From: UBA721 sp002705165
Lineage (GTDB): Bacteria > Planctomycetota > Planctomycetia > Pirellulales > Pirellulaceae
NCBI GenBank assembly: GCA_045565995.1
Contig: JBJLEF010000009.1
Location: 62,001-126,000 of the forward strand
Length of the DNA stretch: 64,000 nt
Reading direction: 5' to 3'
How positions within the stretch are numbered: the stretch's first letter is position 1; each line of letters opens with the position of its first letter. Of the stretch, positions 26,822-35,805 are shown one piece after another. The position numbers and the translations under genes were made by a program. Under the pieces are notes generated by a model, which worked only from the letters and a program-made list of their open reading frames with translations, had not been told where the DNA came from and searched no databases.

Positions 26822-28675
26822 TTGTCTACCGGATTCCAAGACGACGCCAAAGAACAAATCCGCCAAATGGTGGACATCGTCGACTTGGTGGGCCAATCCA
26901 TCAACCTGGAACGCCGTGGCAAACTCTTCCTCGGTCACTGTCCATGGCACACCGACAATCGCCCCAGCCTCCAGGTAGATCCAAATAGACAAACTTGGAA
27001 GTGTTGGCCCTGCAATTTAGGTGGCGATATTTTCAGTTTTATTATGCAACGTGAAGGGGTGGAATTCAGGGAAGCCCTTGAACTACTGGCTGATATCGCC
27101 GGCGTTGAACTCAAGAGTTCAAACCGCCCCAAAGCTGCACCTGGTAGCCCGGACGATAAACGGACTTTGTTCAGAGCAGCTGGCTGGGCAGCGGAACTTT
27201 TCCATCATCACCTCCTTCATTCATCCGAAGCGGCGGCGGCACGTCAATATCTGCAGAACCGAGGGATCACCGGCGACAGCATCAAGAAATATAAAGTCGG
27301 CTATACTCCTAACGAGTGGGAATTCCTCCTTCGTGAATCCGGGAGAACTGAGTTTTCACCTCAGGTCCTGCACGCCTGCGCCCTGTTAGGCTACAGTGAG
27401 AAACGAAAGAAACATTACGACTTCTTCCGTGGCCGAATTATGTTTCCCATCCATGATACACGCGACCGGACAGTAGCCTTTGGCGGCCGAATCCTGCCAC
27501 AATTTGCTGACGACAAGAACGCGAAATATGTTAATTCGCCAGAAACGAAGATTTTTTCCAAAAGCGACAATCTCTACGGTATCGACGTAGCTCTCGACGC
27601 GATTCGTAAAGGTGGCAAAGTCCTGGTCATGGAGGGTTATACCGATGTGATCATGGCCAGCCAATATGGCATCTCCAACGTTGTTGCTGTACTAGGCACT
27701 GCTATCAATGAAATTCATGTTCGCAACCTGAAACGGCTCGCCGATGTTGTCACACTCGTGCTCGACGGCGACGACGCCGGAAAAAAGCGTGCCAACGAAG
27801 TTTTGGAATACTTCGTGAAAGGCCAACTCGATTTGCGTGTCCTCACGCTACCTGAAGGTCTAGATCCTTGCGATTATCTACAGACAAATGGAACCGAGGC
27901 GTTTCTCGAACTAACAGGTAAAGCCGCGGACGCGCTCCAACACAAATTAGATGTTGAGTTGGTGAATATCGATCCCTTACGCGATATCCATGCCGCTAAC
28001 GCGGCCCTACAGAGTATTCTGAAGACGATGGCCTTGGTTTCAGCGGAACAGGTAGCCACCGATGTCGCCACCCGCCAGCGAGAGCAATTAATCCTGGGAC
28101 GGCTCTCCCGGACTTTTTCGCTTGAGCTGAGCGAAATCCACGACCAACTGGTCGCCCTTAGACATCAGTCACACTCTAAATCGACAGCATCCCCTTTCGA
28201 TGGGTTGCCACAACATCCAGCGCCACGTCAGCGAATTCGCCTCACGCCCATGGAAACCGAACTGTTGGAACTATTAACAGAACGACCGGACCTCGCCCCC
28301 GGTGCCGCCCGTGAAATTTATGTTGACGACCTGGCATCGGGCGCAATGAAATATATCTACGGAATCTATACAAATCGCGTCCTCGAGGGGCTCTCCACAA
28401 CTTTTGAAGATATATTATTAGAAATTGAGGATCCACAACTCAAATTCGTATTGGTCGATGCGGCAGAAAACGCTAAAAACAAGGCCAGCAAAACACAACT
28501 TACCCCTGAACAACGTTTAGATTCGTTGATTAGTACTATTTCCAAGCAAATTCGGGACGGCGAACGTCGCGAGCTAATGAGGAAAATAGAAAATAAGGAA
28601 GTATCTGCTGACGAGGAAGCCGATTTACTTCAACAGTTGATCGATCAGGAACGTGAAGACCAGGGACTAACGTAA
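26822..28675 (+). CDS. dnaG: DNA primase
   Basis: Makes RNA primers at the replication fork. The 617-residue length is normal. The N-terminal zinc site is Cys40, His43, Cys61, Cys64 (CPWH and CWPC). The catalytic core follows with VAFGGRIL and the TOPRIM motif VLVMEGYTDVIMA, then VTLVLDGDDAGKKRA with the metal-binding Asp-x-Asp. The C-terminal third is the helicase-binding region. It starts with TTG at 26822; no in-frame ATG precedes the zinc site. Upstream lie a long intergenic region and no rpsU, so the usual rpsU-dnaG-rpoD operon is only partly preserved: rpoD follows after 92 bases. Confidence 0.95.
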   Translation: MSTGFQDDAKEQIRQMVDIVDLVGQSINLERRGKLFLGHCPWHTDNRPSLQVDPNRQTWKCWPCNLGGDIFSFIMQREGVEFREALELLADIAGVELKSSNRPKAAPGSPDDKRTLFRAAGWAAELFHHHLLHSSEAAAARQYLQNRGITGDSIKKYKVGYTPNEWEFLLRESGRTEFSPQVLHACALLGYSEKRKKHYDFFRGRIMFPIHDTRDRTVAFGGRILPQFADDKNAKYVNSPETKIFSKSDNLYGIDVALDAIRKGGKVLVMEGYTDVIMASQYGISNVVAVLGTAINEIHVRNLKRLADVVTLVLDGDDAGKKRANEVLEYFVKGQLDLRVLTLPEGLDPCDYLQTNGTEAFLELTGKAADALQHKLDVELVNIDPLRDIHAANAALQSILKTMALVSAEQVATDVATRQREQLILGRLSRTFSLELSEIHDQLVALRHQSHSKSTASPFDGLPQHPAPRQRIRLTPMETELLELLTERPDLAPGAAREIYVDDLASGAMKYIYGIYTNRVLEGLSTTFEDILLEIEDPQLKFVLVDAAENAKNKASKTQLTPEQRLDSLISTISKQIRDGERRELMRKIENKEVSADEEADLLQQLIDQEREDQGLT

Positions 28676-28767
28676 TCCCAGGGATGGGACCATCCTACAG
28701 GCTCAAGTCAAAATAAGTGACGATGAGAGGTGAGATGGAGCGTATGACACGCAGGAGGGCATGACAC

Positions 28768-30435
28768 GTGGAGTTTTTCGAAGAAGAACTTGAATTACTA
28801 GTCATCAAAGGAAAAACACAGGGTTACCTGACTTTTGATGATATCAACGAGATACTTCCAGACGATGAGTTTGAACCCGAAAAGGTTGATGAACTCCTCG
28901 TGCAACTGGAGGGAAAGGGCATCAAAGTCGTTGATGAGCGCCCGGCCAAGCCGGACAATGTAAAACCCGCTTCCACAGTGGCTCGGCGGAAATCGACGAA
29001 GGCACCAGTCGCGGGGCTACCAGCGATTTCAACGACGGGGATGCCGAAGTTAAGTGATGACCCAATTCGTCTTTATCTTGCGCAAATGTCTGAGATTCCA
29101 CTGTTGACACGCGACGAAGAGATCGGTCTGGCTAAAAAGATTGAACGCGCTCGTCGAAAATTTCGCCGTAGTGTTCTCTGTTGTGACTACGCACTAAGAA
29201 CTACGTTTGAAACGCTTAAGCGTGTCCACGAAGGAGAGCTGCCGTTCGACAGAACGATTAAGATCTCTCTTACAGAGAGGCTTAGCAAAGAACAAATTCA
29301 GGCTCGAATGCCTCACAATCTCAAAACACTTGACAACCTACTTGAAAGCAATCACAAGGCTTTTAAGACGTTACTTTCAAAAGCGGCGTCTCAGCAGGAA
29401 AAAAATGACGCTCGTCTGCACTTCCTGCGGGGTCGTCAAAAAGCTGTCTGCCTGGTGGAAGAACTAAGTCTGAGGACGCGTCGTATTCTTCCTCTGATGA
29501 AACAGATTACGAATTTTGCTGACCGAATGGAATTACTACAACGCGAAATTAGTGAATTAAAAGGGCAGAGATCCGGCGCAGCTAAACATCAACGCACGAA
29601 TCTCAAACGTGAATTACGAGATTTGATGCTCCTGACACAGGAAACACCGACTAGCCTGCGTCGGCGTTGCACAGAGATCAAACGCAAGTTTGAATATTAC
29701 GACGAAGTCAAGCAAGAACTTTCCAGCGGTAATCTTCGCTTAGTTGTCTCCATCGCGAAGAAGTACCGTAACCGCGGACTCAGTTTTCTCGATCTCATTC
29801 AGGAAGGAAACACTGGGCTCATGCGAGCCGTCGACAAATACGAATACCGCCGGGGCTTCAAGTTTTCAACGTACGCCACTTGGTGGATTCGCCAAGCCAT
29901 TACGAGGGCAATTGCAGATCAGGGTCGTACCATCAGGATCCCCGTTCATATGATCGACATCCTATCGAAACTGCGCAATCTGCAAAAGCAAATGCTACAG
30001 GAACTGGGACGTCATCCGTCTTTCGATGAGATGGCTAAGCGTTCCAGTCTGGAAGTCGATGAAGTTCGCCGTATTATGGACATCGGTAGACACCCTGTCT
30101 CACTTGATAAACCTGTCGGCGATGGTGAAGACAACAGCTTCGGGGAATTTGTAGAAGATTCTGGGAGCGACAATCCGGTTCGAGCTGCTAGCAATGGACT
30201 ATTACGTAATAAAATTGAAGGCCTGCTTAAAACTCTGACGTACCGGGAACGGGAAATTATCAGGTTACGCTATGGGCTTGGAGACGGTTATACCTATACA
30301 CTCGAAGAGGTCGGACGCATTTTCAAAGTAACCCGCGAACGTGTGCGACAAATCGAAGCCAAAGCAGTTCGCAAACTTCAAAACCCCGTTCGAAGCGGCC
30401 AACTGGAAGGTTTTCTTTCTGAGAGCAGCAACTAG
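28768..30435 (+). CDS. rpoD: Primary RNA polymerase sigma factor (sigma-70)
   Basis: A 555-residue housekeeping sigma. Region 1.1 occupies about residues 1-90 and region 1.2 has DPIRLYLAQMSEIPLLTRDE. A nonconserved insert follows, then region 2 with SGNLRLVVSIAKKYRNRGLS and KFSTYATWWIRQAITRAIAD, region 3, and region 4 with REREIIRLRYGLGDG and VTRERVRQIEAKAVRKL. The insert is moderate in length. It starts with GTG 28768 after a caggaggg site. It follows dnaG with 92 bases between, an arrangement that couples replication initiation and transcription in many bacteria. A terminator lies downstream. Confidence 0.95.
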   Translation: MEFFEEELELLVIKGKTQGYLTFDDINEILPDDEFEPEKVDELLVQLEGKGIKVVDERPAKPDNVKPASTVARRKSTKAPVAGLPAISTTGMPKLSDDPIRLYLAQMSEIPLLTRDEEIGLAKKIERARRKFRRSVLCCDYALRTTFETLKRVHEGELPFDRTIKISLTERLSKEQIQARMPHNLKTLDNLLESNHKAFKTLLSKAASQQEKNDARLHFLRGRQKAVCLVEELSLRTRRILPLMKQITNFADRMELLQREISELKGQRSGAAKHQRTNLKRELRDLMLLTQETPTSLRRRCTEIKRKFEYYDEVKQELSSGNLRLVVSIAKKYRNRGLSFLDLIQEGNTGLMRAVDKYEYRRGFKFSTYATWWIRQAITRAIADQGRTIRIPVHMIDILSKLRNLQKQMLQELGRHPSFDEMAKRSSLEVDEVRRIMDIGRHPVSLDKPVGDGEDNSFGEFVEDSGSDNPVRAASNGLLRNKIEGLLKTLTYREREIIRLRYGLGDGYTYTLEEVGRIFKVTRERVRQIEAKAVRKLQNPVRSGQLEGFLSESSN

Positions 30436-30465
30436 ACTTTTCCCACGGATTATTGATCAACTGAG

Positions 30466-30494
30466 ACCGTTGTCACTTTGGCGACGGTTTTTTT
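30466..30494 (+). terminator. Terminator after rpoD
   Basis: The arms accgttgt and gcgacggt pair over eight positions with two G-U pairs. A run of seven T follows at 30488-30494. Confidence 0.65.
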
Positions 30495-30539
30495 GTTATA
30501 TTAAAAAACACTAATCACAACACTACTGGTTGTACGCAA

Positions 30540-31256
30540 ATGGAGTTCGTTTCAATGACAGCCGTTCTTAACGTTTTACGGGATCTACACCGCATCCATC
30601 AACAACTCGCTGATATTCGAGGGCGGCTGGAACGATGCCCTAAATTGCTTCGGACCGCTCAAATTAAAGTGGAGCAATCCGAAGCATCACTCCAGGCACA
30701 AAAACAACAAATCCAACAGTTGCATTTAGCTGCGAAAGAACAGGAACTCGTCCTCGAAGGACGAGCAGCTAAAATAGCCGACCGCCAAGCACGGCTGAAA
30801 ACATGTGCGTCCAACAAAGAGTACCAGACACTCAAGGGCGAAATTCAGTCGGAAGAAGAAGCCAATAGCGAGTTATCTGACACGATCCTGTTAGCCTACG
30901 AGGCAATAGATCAACAACAACTGCTTGCTTCCGAGTTGGAAACAAGTGCTATTGAGGCCACGCAGGACTATGATACTACCGCGGCACAGGTTGGAGAGCG
31001 TGAAGCTTCTCTGAAGATAGATCTCAATCGCATAGAAACAGAACTTAGCTCAACCGAAACTGAATTACCTTCCGAGTTTGTGAGTGAATATAAGCGGATT
31101 GTTACAGCGCGGGGTGCGGACGCACTCGGCGGAGTGACTGATAATTGCTGTGGAAACTGCTATCGTCAGATCACCGCTCAAATGACGAATGACATCTTAG
31201 TCGGTAAACTAACAATCTGTGGTAGTTGCGGAGCAATCCTGTATCCGGATGATTAA
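30540..31256 (+). CDS. C4 zinc-ribbon coiled-coil protein (CT398/zf-RING_7-like)
   Basis: A 238-residue protein whose first about 175 residues form a long heptad-rich coiled coil (LRDLHRIHQQLADIRGRLER) and whose end carries two Cys pairs, NCCGNC and ICGSCGAI, as in the CT398/zf-RING_7 family. LKTCASNKEYQTLKGEIQ is a conserved family segment. The family is thought to help nucleic-acid or flagellar/secretion processes in different bacteria, with no firm function. The ATG at 30540 or the nearer ATG at 30555 may be used. It follows rpoD and is separated from greA by a terminator. Confidence 0.83.
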   Translation: MEFVSMTAVLNVLRDLHRIHQQLADIRGRLERCPKLLRTAQIKVEQSEASLQAQKQQIQQLHLAAKEQELVLEGRAAKIADRQARLKTCASNKEYQTLKGEIQSEEEANSELSDTILLAYEAIDQQQLLASELETSAIEATQDYDTTAAQVGEREASLKIDLNRIETELSSTETELPSEFVSEYKRIVTARGADALGGVTDNCCGNCYRQITAQMTNDILVGKLTICGSCGAILYPDD

Positions 31257-31317
31257 CCGGAGGACTACTCTCTTTACACTTCGACGATTATTAATCAAAA
31301 TATAGGTTCAGCAGCAT

Positions 31318-31348
31318 ACGACTCCCGATGCAAACAGGAGTCGTTTTT
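31318..31348 (+). terminator. Terminator between zinc-ribbon gene and greA
   Basis: A perfect 8-bp stem acgactcc/ggagtcgt with an 11-base loop, followed by five T bases. Confidence 0.8.
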
Positions 31349-31393
31349 GCTTGTATTAAATTAGAAACCCTACACGAAGGAACAAGGTGCACC

Positions 31394-31870
31394 ATGGGTG
31401 GTAGCATCCCAATGACACGCGAAGCATATAATCGCAAACGTGAAGAAGTCGACCACATGGAAAAGGTCCGGATGCCTGAAATCGCTGAAAAAATTGCGGA
31501 GGCTCGGGAAGAAGGTGACCTAAAAGAGAATGCCGAATACCATGCCCAACGGGAAGCCCAAGGCATGCTCCAGGCAAAGATCAACCAAATCAAGGGAGAC
31601 CTTTCGCGCGCTCAGATTATCGACACCTCGAATATCCCAAAAGACGAAGTCGCATTCGGTGCGACCGTCAAAGTACTTGATATCGACTTCGACGACGAAG
31701 AGGAAATGACGCTTGTCGGGGCCGGGGACGAGGATTACGACGCCGGTAAATATCTCATCACCAGCCCGATAGGCCAAGGCCTCCTTGGGCGTAAGGTTGG
31801 AGATGAAGTGGAAATCGAGGTACCAAGTGGCACTCTCAAATTTCGACTTCTAGAAATCCGATACGAGTAG
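31394..31870 (+). CDS. greA: Transcript cleavage factor GreA
   Basis: A 158-residue secondary-channel factor that rescues backtracked RNA polymerase. The N-terminal coiled-coil hairpin holds the tip acidic pair in AREEGDLKENAEYHAQREAQ. The C-terminal FKBP-like domain has GATVKVLDIDFDDEEEM, YLITSPIGQGLLGRKVGDEV and ends with LEIRYE. The ATG at 31394 with an aagga site is preferred over the longer frame starting at 31328, which would run through the terminator hairpin. The MPMTREA-like start of the family is seen here as SIPMTREAY. Confidence 0.95.
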   Translation: MGGSIPMTREAYNRKREEVDHMEKVRMPEIAEKIAEAREEGDLKENAEYHAQREAQGMLQAKINQIKGDLSRAQIIDTSNIPKDEVAFGATVKVLDIDFDDEEEMTLVGAGDEDYDAGKYLITSPIGQGLLGRKVGDEVEIEVPSGTLKFRLLEIRYE

Positions 31871-31913
31871 AACGCTTCTTCTCTCTTCAAGACGCCTACC
31901 TGCAGACCGGCTC

Positions 31914-32666
31914 ATGTCATTAGCCAACATCCAAACCTTAGCGGATGCCATTAAGAAGGCGGACCATATCATTGCCTTTACTGGTGCGGGTATGAGTACG
32001 GATAGTGGGATTCCAGACTTCAGGTCACCCGGCGGTAAGTGGTCCAAGGTGAAGCCTGTTATGTTCCAGGACTTCATCAGCAACTATGAATCCCGATTAG
32101 AATACTGGCGGCAAAAAAGCGAAGGCTTTGAAGAATTTGGAAACGCCAAACCAAACGCTGGACACCAGACGCTGGCTTGCTGGGAACAAAATCGAGGTTT
32201 ACGTGGAATCGTCACTCAAAACATCGATGGCTTACACCAGGACGCCGGGAACGAAGTAGTACTCGAAATTCACGGTACCGCGAGAGACGTTTTATGCCTG
32301 CACTGCGGTTTCCGTGATATCGCTGACGACTATTGCAAATACTTTCTGCAACAACGTGCTGTCCCCAGTTGCCCCTCCTGCAGCACTGGGCTCCTTAAAC
32401 ACGCTACCATTTCCTTCGGACAACAACTTGATGCAAACGTTCTGAAAGCTGCGAACACGATGGTGCGTACTGCAGACCTAATGCTGGTTATGGGATCCTC
32501 GTTATTGGTCGAGCCGGCGGCATCTCTTCCCGTCACCGCAAAACAATATGGTTCCAAACTTGTCATCATTAATCGTGACCCTACCCAACTCGACTCGTTT
32601 GCAGACTTGGTGATCCGAGATAATATTGCCAAAACGCTAACGGCCACCGAAGCCATTTTAGATTAA
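31914..32666 (+). CDS. Sir2-family NAD-dependent protein deacylase
   Basis: A 250-residue sirtuin. NAD-binding motifs are IIAFTGAGMSTDSGIPDFRS (residues about 20-39) and the catalytic His in TQNIDGLHQDAG. The zinc site has CLHC and CPSC pairs. The C-terminal LVMGSSLLVEPAASLP and LVIINRDPTQLD complete the Rossmann fold. Bacterial members remove acetyl or longer acyl groups from lysines. The neighbouring GNAT acetyltransferase gene follows 94 bases later on the same strand; a writer/eraser pair is tempting but unproven. Confidence 0.92.
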   Translation: MSLANIQTLADAIKKADHIIAFTGAGMSTDSGIPDFRSPGGKWSKVKPVMFQDFISNYESRLEYWRQKSEGFEEFGNAKPNAGHQTLACWEQNRGLRGIVTQNIDGLHQDAGNEVVLEIHGTARDVLCLHCGFRDIADDYCKYFLQQRAVPSCPSCSTGLLKHATISFGQQLDANVLKAANTMVRTADLMLVMGSSLLVEPAASLPVTAKQYGSKLVIINRDPTQLDSFADLVIRDNIAKTLTATEAILD

Positions 32667-32760
32667 ATCCCTCTTCGGCCGAATGTGATGTTGAGTCACT
32701 TACTGTTAATTCGTACTATCGACCTGTAGATGTCTTTTTAGCTTTCGGTTTTCCCTAACA

Positions 32761-33210
32761 ATGCTTCATTCCGACGAACAATTCATTATTCGAGAAGCAA
32801 CCATGGGGGACCTACCTAATATCCAAAGGTTGCTACAGCCATTTGTCGAGCAGCGCCTTTTACTACCGCGGAGCCCGAGTGATCTTGCCGTCCTAATGCA
32901 GCATGCGTTTGTAGCAACAACCCCGGGTGAGTTGATAGGGTTTTCTGCGATAGAAATCTATTCACCAAAACTTGCCGAAATACAGTGCCTGGCAGTTGAC
33001 CGTACATATCACGGCCAGGGAATCGGAAAGCAACTCGTAGTGAATTGTGTTGAGCGTGCCAAGCAACATAACATTCTGGAAGTAATGGCGATTTCGGCGT
33101 CTGATGAATTCCTAAAGCAGTGTGGCTTCGATTATTCGCTTCCAGATCAAAAAAGAGCGCTTTTCTTTCGCACGGAGTGCCCTGGAGTGGACGAAAGTCC
33201 CGGTATTTAA
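32761..33210 (+). CDS. GNAT-family N-acetyltransferase
   Basis: A 149-residue GNAT protein. The acetyl-CoA-binding motif A is CLAVDRTYHGQGIGKQLV (Gln-x-x-Gly-x-Gly/Ala as GQGIGK), preceded by GFSAIEIYSPKLAEI. The C-terminal LKQCGFDY is motif B-like. The overall layout resembles the short ArgA/PanZ-like or N-acetylglutamate-synthase-type GNATs, but the substrate cannot be assigned. It lies after the sirtuin gene and before an oxidoreductase on the same strand. Confidence 0.84.
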   Translation: MLHSDEQFIIREATMGDLPNIQRLLQPFVEQRLLLPRSPSDLAVLMQHAFVATTPGELIGFSAIEIYSPKLAEIQCLAVDRTYHGQGIGKQLVVNCVERAKQHNILEVMAISASDEFLKQCGFDYSLPDQKRALFFRTECPGVDESPGI

Positions 33211-33277
33211 GTGCCTCACTTCATGGCATTTTCTATAATAACTTCGTTAGGTTTTAGTCTTAGACGGAGTACTACCC

Positions 33278-34621
33278 ATGGATCGTCGCAACTTCCTTAG
33301 TTCGTCCGCGGCCAGCGGATTTACTGCCAGCACCGTTGCACTCTACGAACGCCGGTTACAGGCTCGTAGTGTTGGCCCAAGCGACCGTATTCGGATTGGG
33401 ATGGTTGGAACCCATGGTCGCGCCGGTGCCTTGATGCGTATCTTTGCCGGCCAAGGCGATGTCGACGTGATCGCTGTAGCTGATGTCGATTCCCGTTATC
33501 ACGACGCGGCGGTGGAAACAGTCAAGAATATCGCAGGGAACACTCCGAAAGTCTATACAGACTTTCGTCACATTATCGATGACACGACTATCGACGCCGT
33601 GGTGGTTGGGACACCCGACCACTGGCACGCCATCCCGACCATCATGGCCTGTCAGGCTGGTAAAGATGTCTATGTTGAGAAACCGGACGGGCATAACATC
33701 CTTGAAGGACAAACCATGGTAAAGGCAATGCGCAAGCATAAGCGAGTGGTCCAGATGGGAACACAGGCAAGAACGAGTGAACATTTCCAATCGGCTATGA
33801 ATTGGATCAGCCAGGGGCATCTGGGCATGGTCTTGGTAGCCAAAGCCTGGGAATCCACTCGGCAGGGGAGCATTGGCAAACCTGCAGATTCCGCGCCTCC
33901 TGAAGGTGTCGACTACGACCTCTGGCTTGGCCCAGCCCCTGATCGCGCATTCAACCCACGCCGTTTCCATGGCCACTGGCGTTGGTTTTTTGATTATGGA
34001 ACCGGCGACTTAGGGAACGACGGCGTACATCGTATTGACATAGCGCGCTGGGCCCTCGACACGGCCGGTCGAGCACAGGGGATGGAACCACTCTATATGC
34101 CGACCCGAATCAGCGGTCTTGGCGGAAAGTGGTACTTTGACGACCTGCAGGAATGGCCGGACACCCTGCAGGCAACTTTTGAGTATGGAAATCGCGCCGG
34201 TGACAAACCTGGCCGGCTCCTGTCTTACGAGATGCGGCTTTGGACACCTTACCGTTACAACGATGAAACCGAAGGCGCGATCCTCTACGGAGACAAGGGC
34301 TATATAGTTATCGGAAATCGCCGTTGGCGCGCTTTTGACCCCGGCGGAAAAATACTCGCGCAAGGAGCTGGAGAAAACGGTGGTGCCAGCCATCTGCGAA
34401 ATTTCCTAGATTGCATGCGTTCCCGAAAACGTCCTAACGCAGACCTAGAAACCGTGGGGCACCCGTCCTCAATCCTGTGCCACTCGGCTAACGTATCTTG
34501 GCGCTTAGGTCGTCAGGTCACCCTTGATCCCAAGACGGAACTGTTTGTGGACGACGCAGAGGCAAATGCGTTACGAACTCGACAAACATACCGAAAGCCT
34601 TGGGAACTACCTCGGATATAG
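33278..34621 (+). CDS. Gfo/Idh/MocA-family oxidoreductase
   Basis: A 447-residue sugar-oxidoreductase-type protein. The N-terminus (MDRRNFLSSSAASG) resembles a weakened twin-arginine signal, common in planctomycete members. The Rossmann motif is RIGMVGTHGRAGALM. The family EKP motif is VYVEKPDGHN and TPDHWHAIPTIMA carries the conserved His. The C-terminal domain includes GDLGNDGVHRIDIARW, where the active-site Asp-x-x-x-His is placed. Substrate is unknown. A TATAAT lies at about 33232, 40 bases upstream of the ATG. It may be exported or its signal may be retained. Confidence 0.88.
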   Translation: MDRRNFLSSSAASGFTASTVALYERRLQARSVGPSDRIRIGMVGTHGRAGALMRIFAGQGDVDVIAVADVDSRYHDAAVETVKNIAGNTPKVYTDFRHIIDDTTIDAVVVGTPDHWHAIPTIMACQAGKDVYVEKPDGHNILEGQTMVKAMRKHKRVVQMGTQARTSEHFQSAMNWISQGHLGMVLVAKAWESTRQGSIGKPADSAPPEGVDYDLWLGPAPDRAFNPRRFHGHWRWFFDYGTGDLGNDGVHRIDIARWALDTAGRAQGMEPLYMPTRISGLGGKWYFDDLQEWPDTLQATFEYGNRAGDKPGRLLSYEMRLWTPYRYNDETEGAILYGDKGYIVIGNRRWRAFDPGGKILAQGAGENGGASHLRNFLDCMRSRKRPNADLETVGHPSSILCHSANVSWRLGRQVTLDPKTELFVDDAEANALRTRQTYRKPWELPRI

Positions 34622-34650
34622 CCCGAGAATTTACAGTGTTGCCCTAGTGG

Positions 34651-35070
34651 TCATTTTTCTGCCGCTAGAAACGTTTTAATTCGGCTTGAAATCTGATCTC
34701 GAATATCGCGAAAACAGGCAATCACCTCGTCTTCACTCCCGGTCGCGTCCGCCGGATCCTCAAATGGCCAATGAACGACTGGAGTATCTCCCTGAAATAC
34801 GGGACAACTCTGAGCAGCATTATCACAAACAGTCACAACCAAATCAAAACTTTGATCTTTATAGCTATCGACGTGTTCACTAACACCGTCGCTTAGATCA
34901 ATCCCCAATTCATGCATGACTTCAATAGCTTTCGGGTGTACATACCCTGACGGATCCGAGCCCGCAGAGACACCTTCCCAGTCTCCCCCCGAAAGCAGCG
35001 TGAACAATCGTTCCGCCATTTGACTACGACATGAATTACCAGTGCAAAGAACCAAGACCTGCTTGACCAT
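34651..35070 (-). CDS. arsC: Arsenate reductase (low-molecular-weight phosphatase/thioredoxin type)
   Basis: A 139-residue ArsC of the Staphylococcus pI258/Bacillus type, reducing arsenate to arsenite with a cysteine triad. The nucleophile is Cys9 in the P-loop LCTGNSCRS, and the disulphide cascade residues are Cys82 and Cys89 (TVCDNAAQSCP), the same spacing as in pI258 ArsC. VHWPFEDPADATG carries the conserved Asp. No arsR, arsB or acr3 lies beside it. It is followed on the same strand, upstream, by the DUF3467 gene about 50 bases away. Confidence 0.93.
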   Translation of the reverse strand: MVKQVLVLCTGNSCRSQMAERLFTLLSGGDWEGVSAGSDPSGYVHPKAIEVMHELGIDLSDGVSEHVDSYKDQSFDLVVTVCDNAAQSCPVFQGDTPVVHWPFEDPADATGSEDEVIACFRDIRDQISSRIKTFLAAEK

Positions 35071-35119
35071 GAACTTTTCTCCGACCTATGACGTCCTTTA
35101 AATGGGCCGTCCGTGCTTA

Positions 35120-35782
35120 TCACTTAGAAGCGTTACCACGTGCTACATATTGGGAATAGGTACGTTTTAAAGACTGCAACACTCGCAACAATTGCGGAGC
35201 AGACAAAAACACACGCGACGTGACGATAGATTTTGGATAGAGGTTAGCAATAAAATCCAACTTAAACTCAGACGCAGAATGCCCGATCATCAAGGCGTTG
35301 GCATAAAAACCATTTTCCACCTCCGAATCCAAACGGATATCATCATAAATATCCTGCGCTGAGGGCTCACTACTCTCCTTCGTTCCTGCAGACGACAACT
35401 CCCCAATGCCCACCAGTTGTTCCGAGGTTAGGTCTTCCGCAACAATCTTCTCTTTTTCTTTTGCAGCCGGCTCCTGCACGGGAGGATCGGGAGAAGTGAA
35501 CTCCCCTGGAATCGGCCCATACCGGTCTTCATGGCCTTCCACGTTACGTTCGATCGCATCAATAATGCGCCCCATCGCGCCATGTGGAACAATAACCCGG
35601 GCGACAACAGAAGTCGGAGATCCCAGATTTTGCACGAAATCCACGATGAATTCGCTCCCACCGGTCAGCAAAACCACCCCCGTGCTGAATACGCCGCGAC
35701 TCGCATGCTCCGATACGCGTGCCGCAACTGGATTAGCCTGCACTGAACCAGAGCGGGGTTGATCAGCAGAATCGTCACTCAT
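35120..35782 (-). CDS. Protein with two DUF3467 domains
   Basis: ATG 35782 is chosen over the TTG at 35803; an ttaggag site lies upstream. The 220-residue protein has two copies of the roughly 90-residue DUF3467 fold. The first has FIVDFVQNLGSPTSVVARV and MGRIIDAIERNVEGHEDRYG; the second has FKLDFIANLYPKSIVTSRVF and LLRVLQSLKRTYSQY. A Glu/Pro/Lys-rich linker (about residues 95-150) joins them. The usual family member has one domain. Function is unknown; the family is common in planctomycetes and other bacteria. Neighbours are arsC and the DUF1552 gene. Confidence 0.85.
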   Translation of the reverse strand: MSDDSADQPRSGSVQANPVAARVSEHASRGVFSTGVVLLTGGSEFIVDFVQNLGSPTSVVARVIVPHGAMGRIIDAIERNVEGHEDRYGPIPGEFTSPDPPVQEPAAKEKEKIVAEDLTSEQLVGIGELSSAGTKESSEPSAQDIYDDIRLDSEVENGFYANALMIGHSASEFKLDFIANLYPKSIVTSRVFLSAPQLLRVLQSLKRTYSQYVARGNASK

Positions 35783-35805
35783 AGCTATCGAAACTCCTAA
35801 CAAAT

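Noticed and set aside
32761..33210. Assigning the GNAT as the sirtuin's partner acetylase
   Set aside because: Adjacency alone cannot show it; the substrate of either enzyme is unknown.
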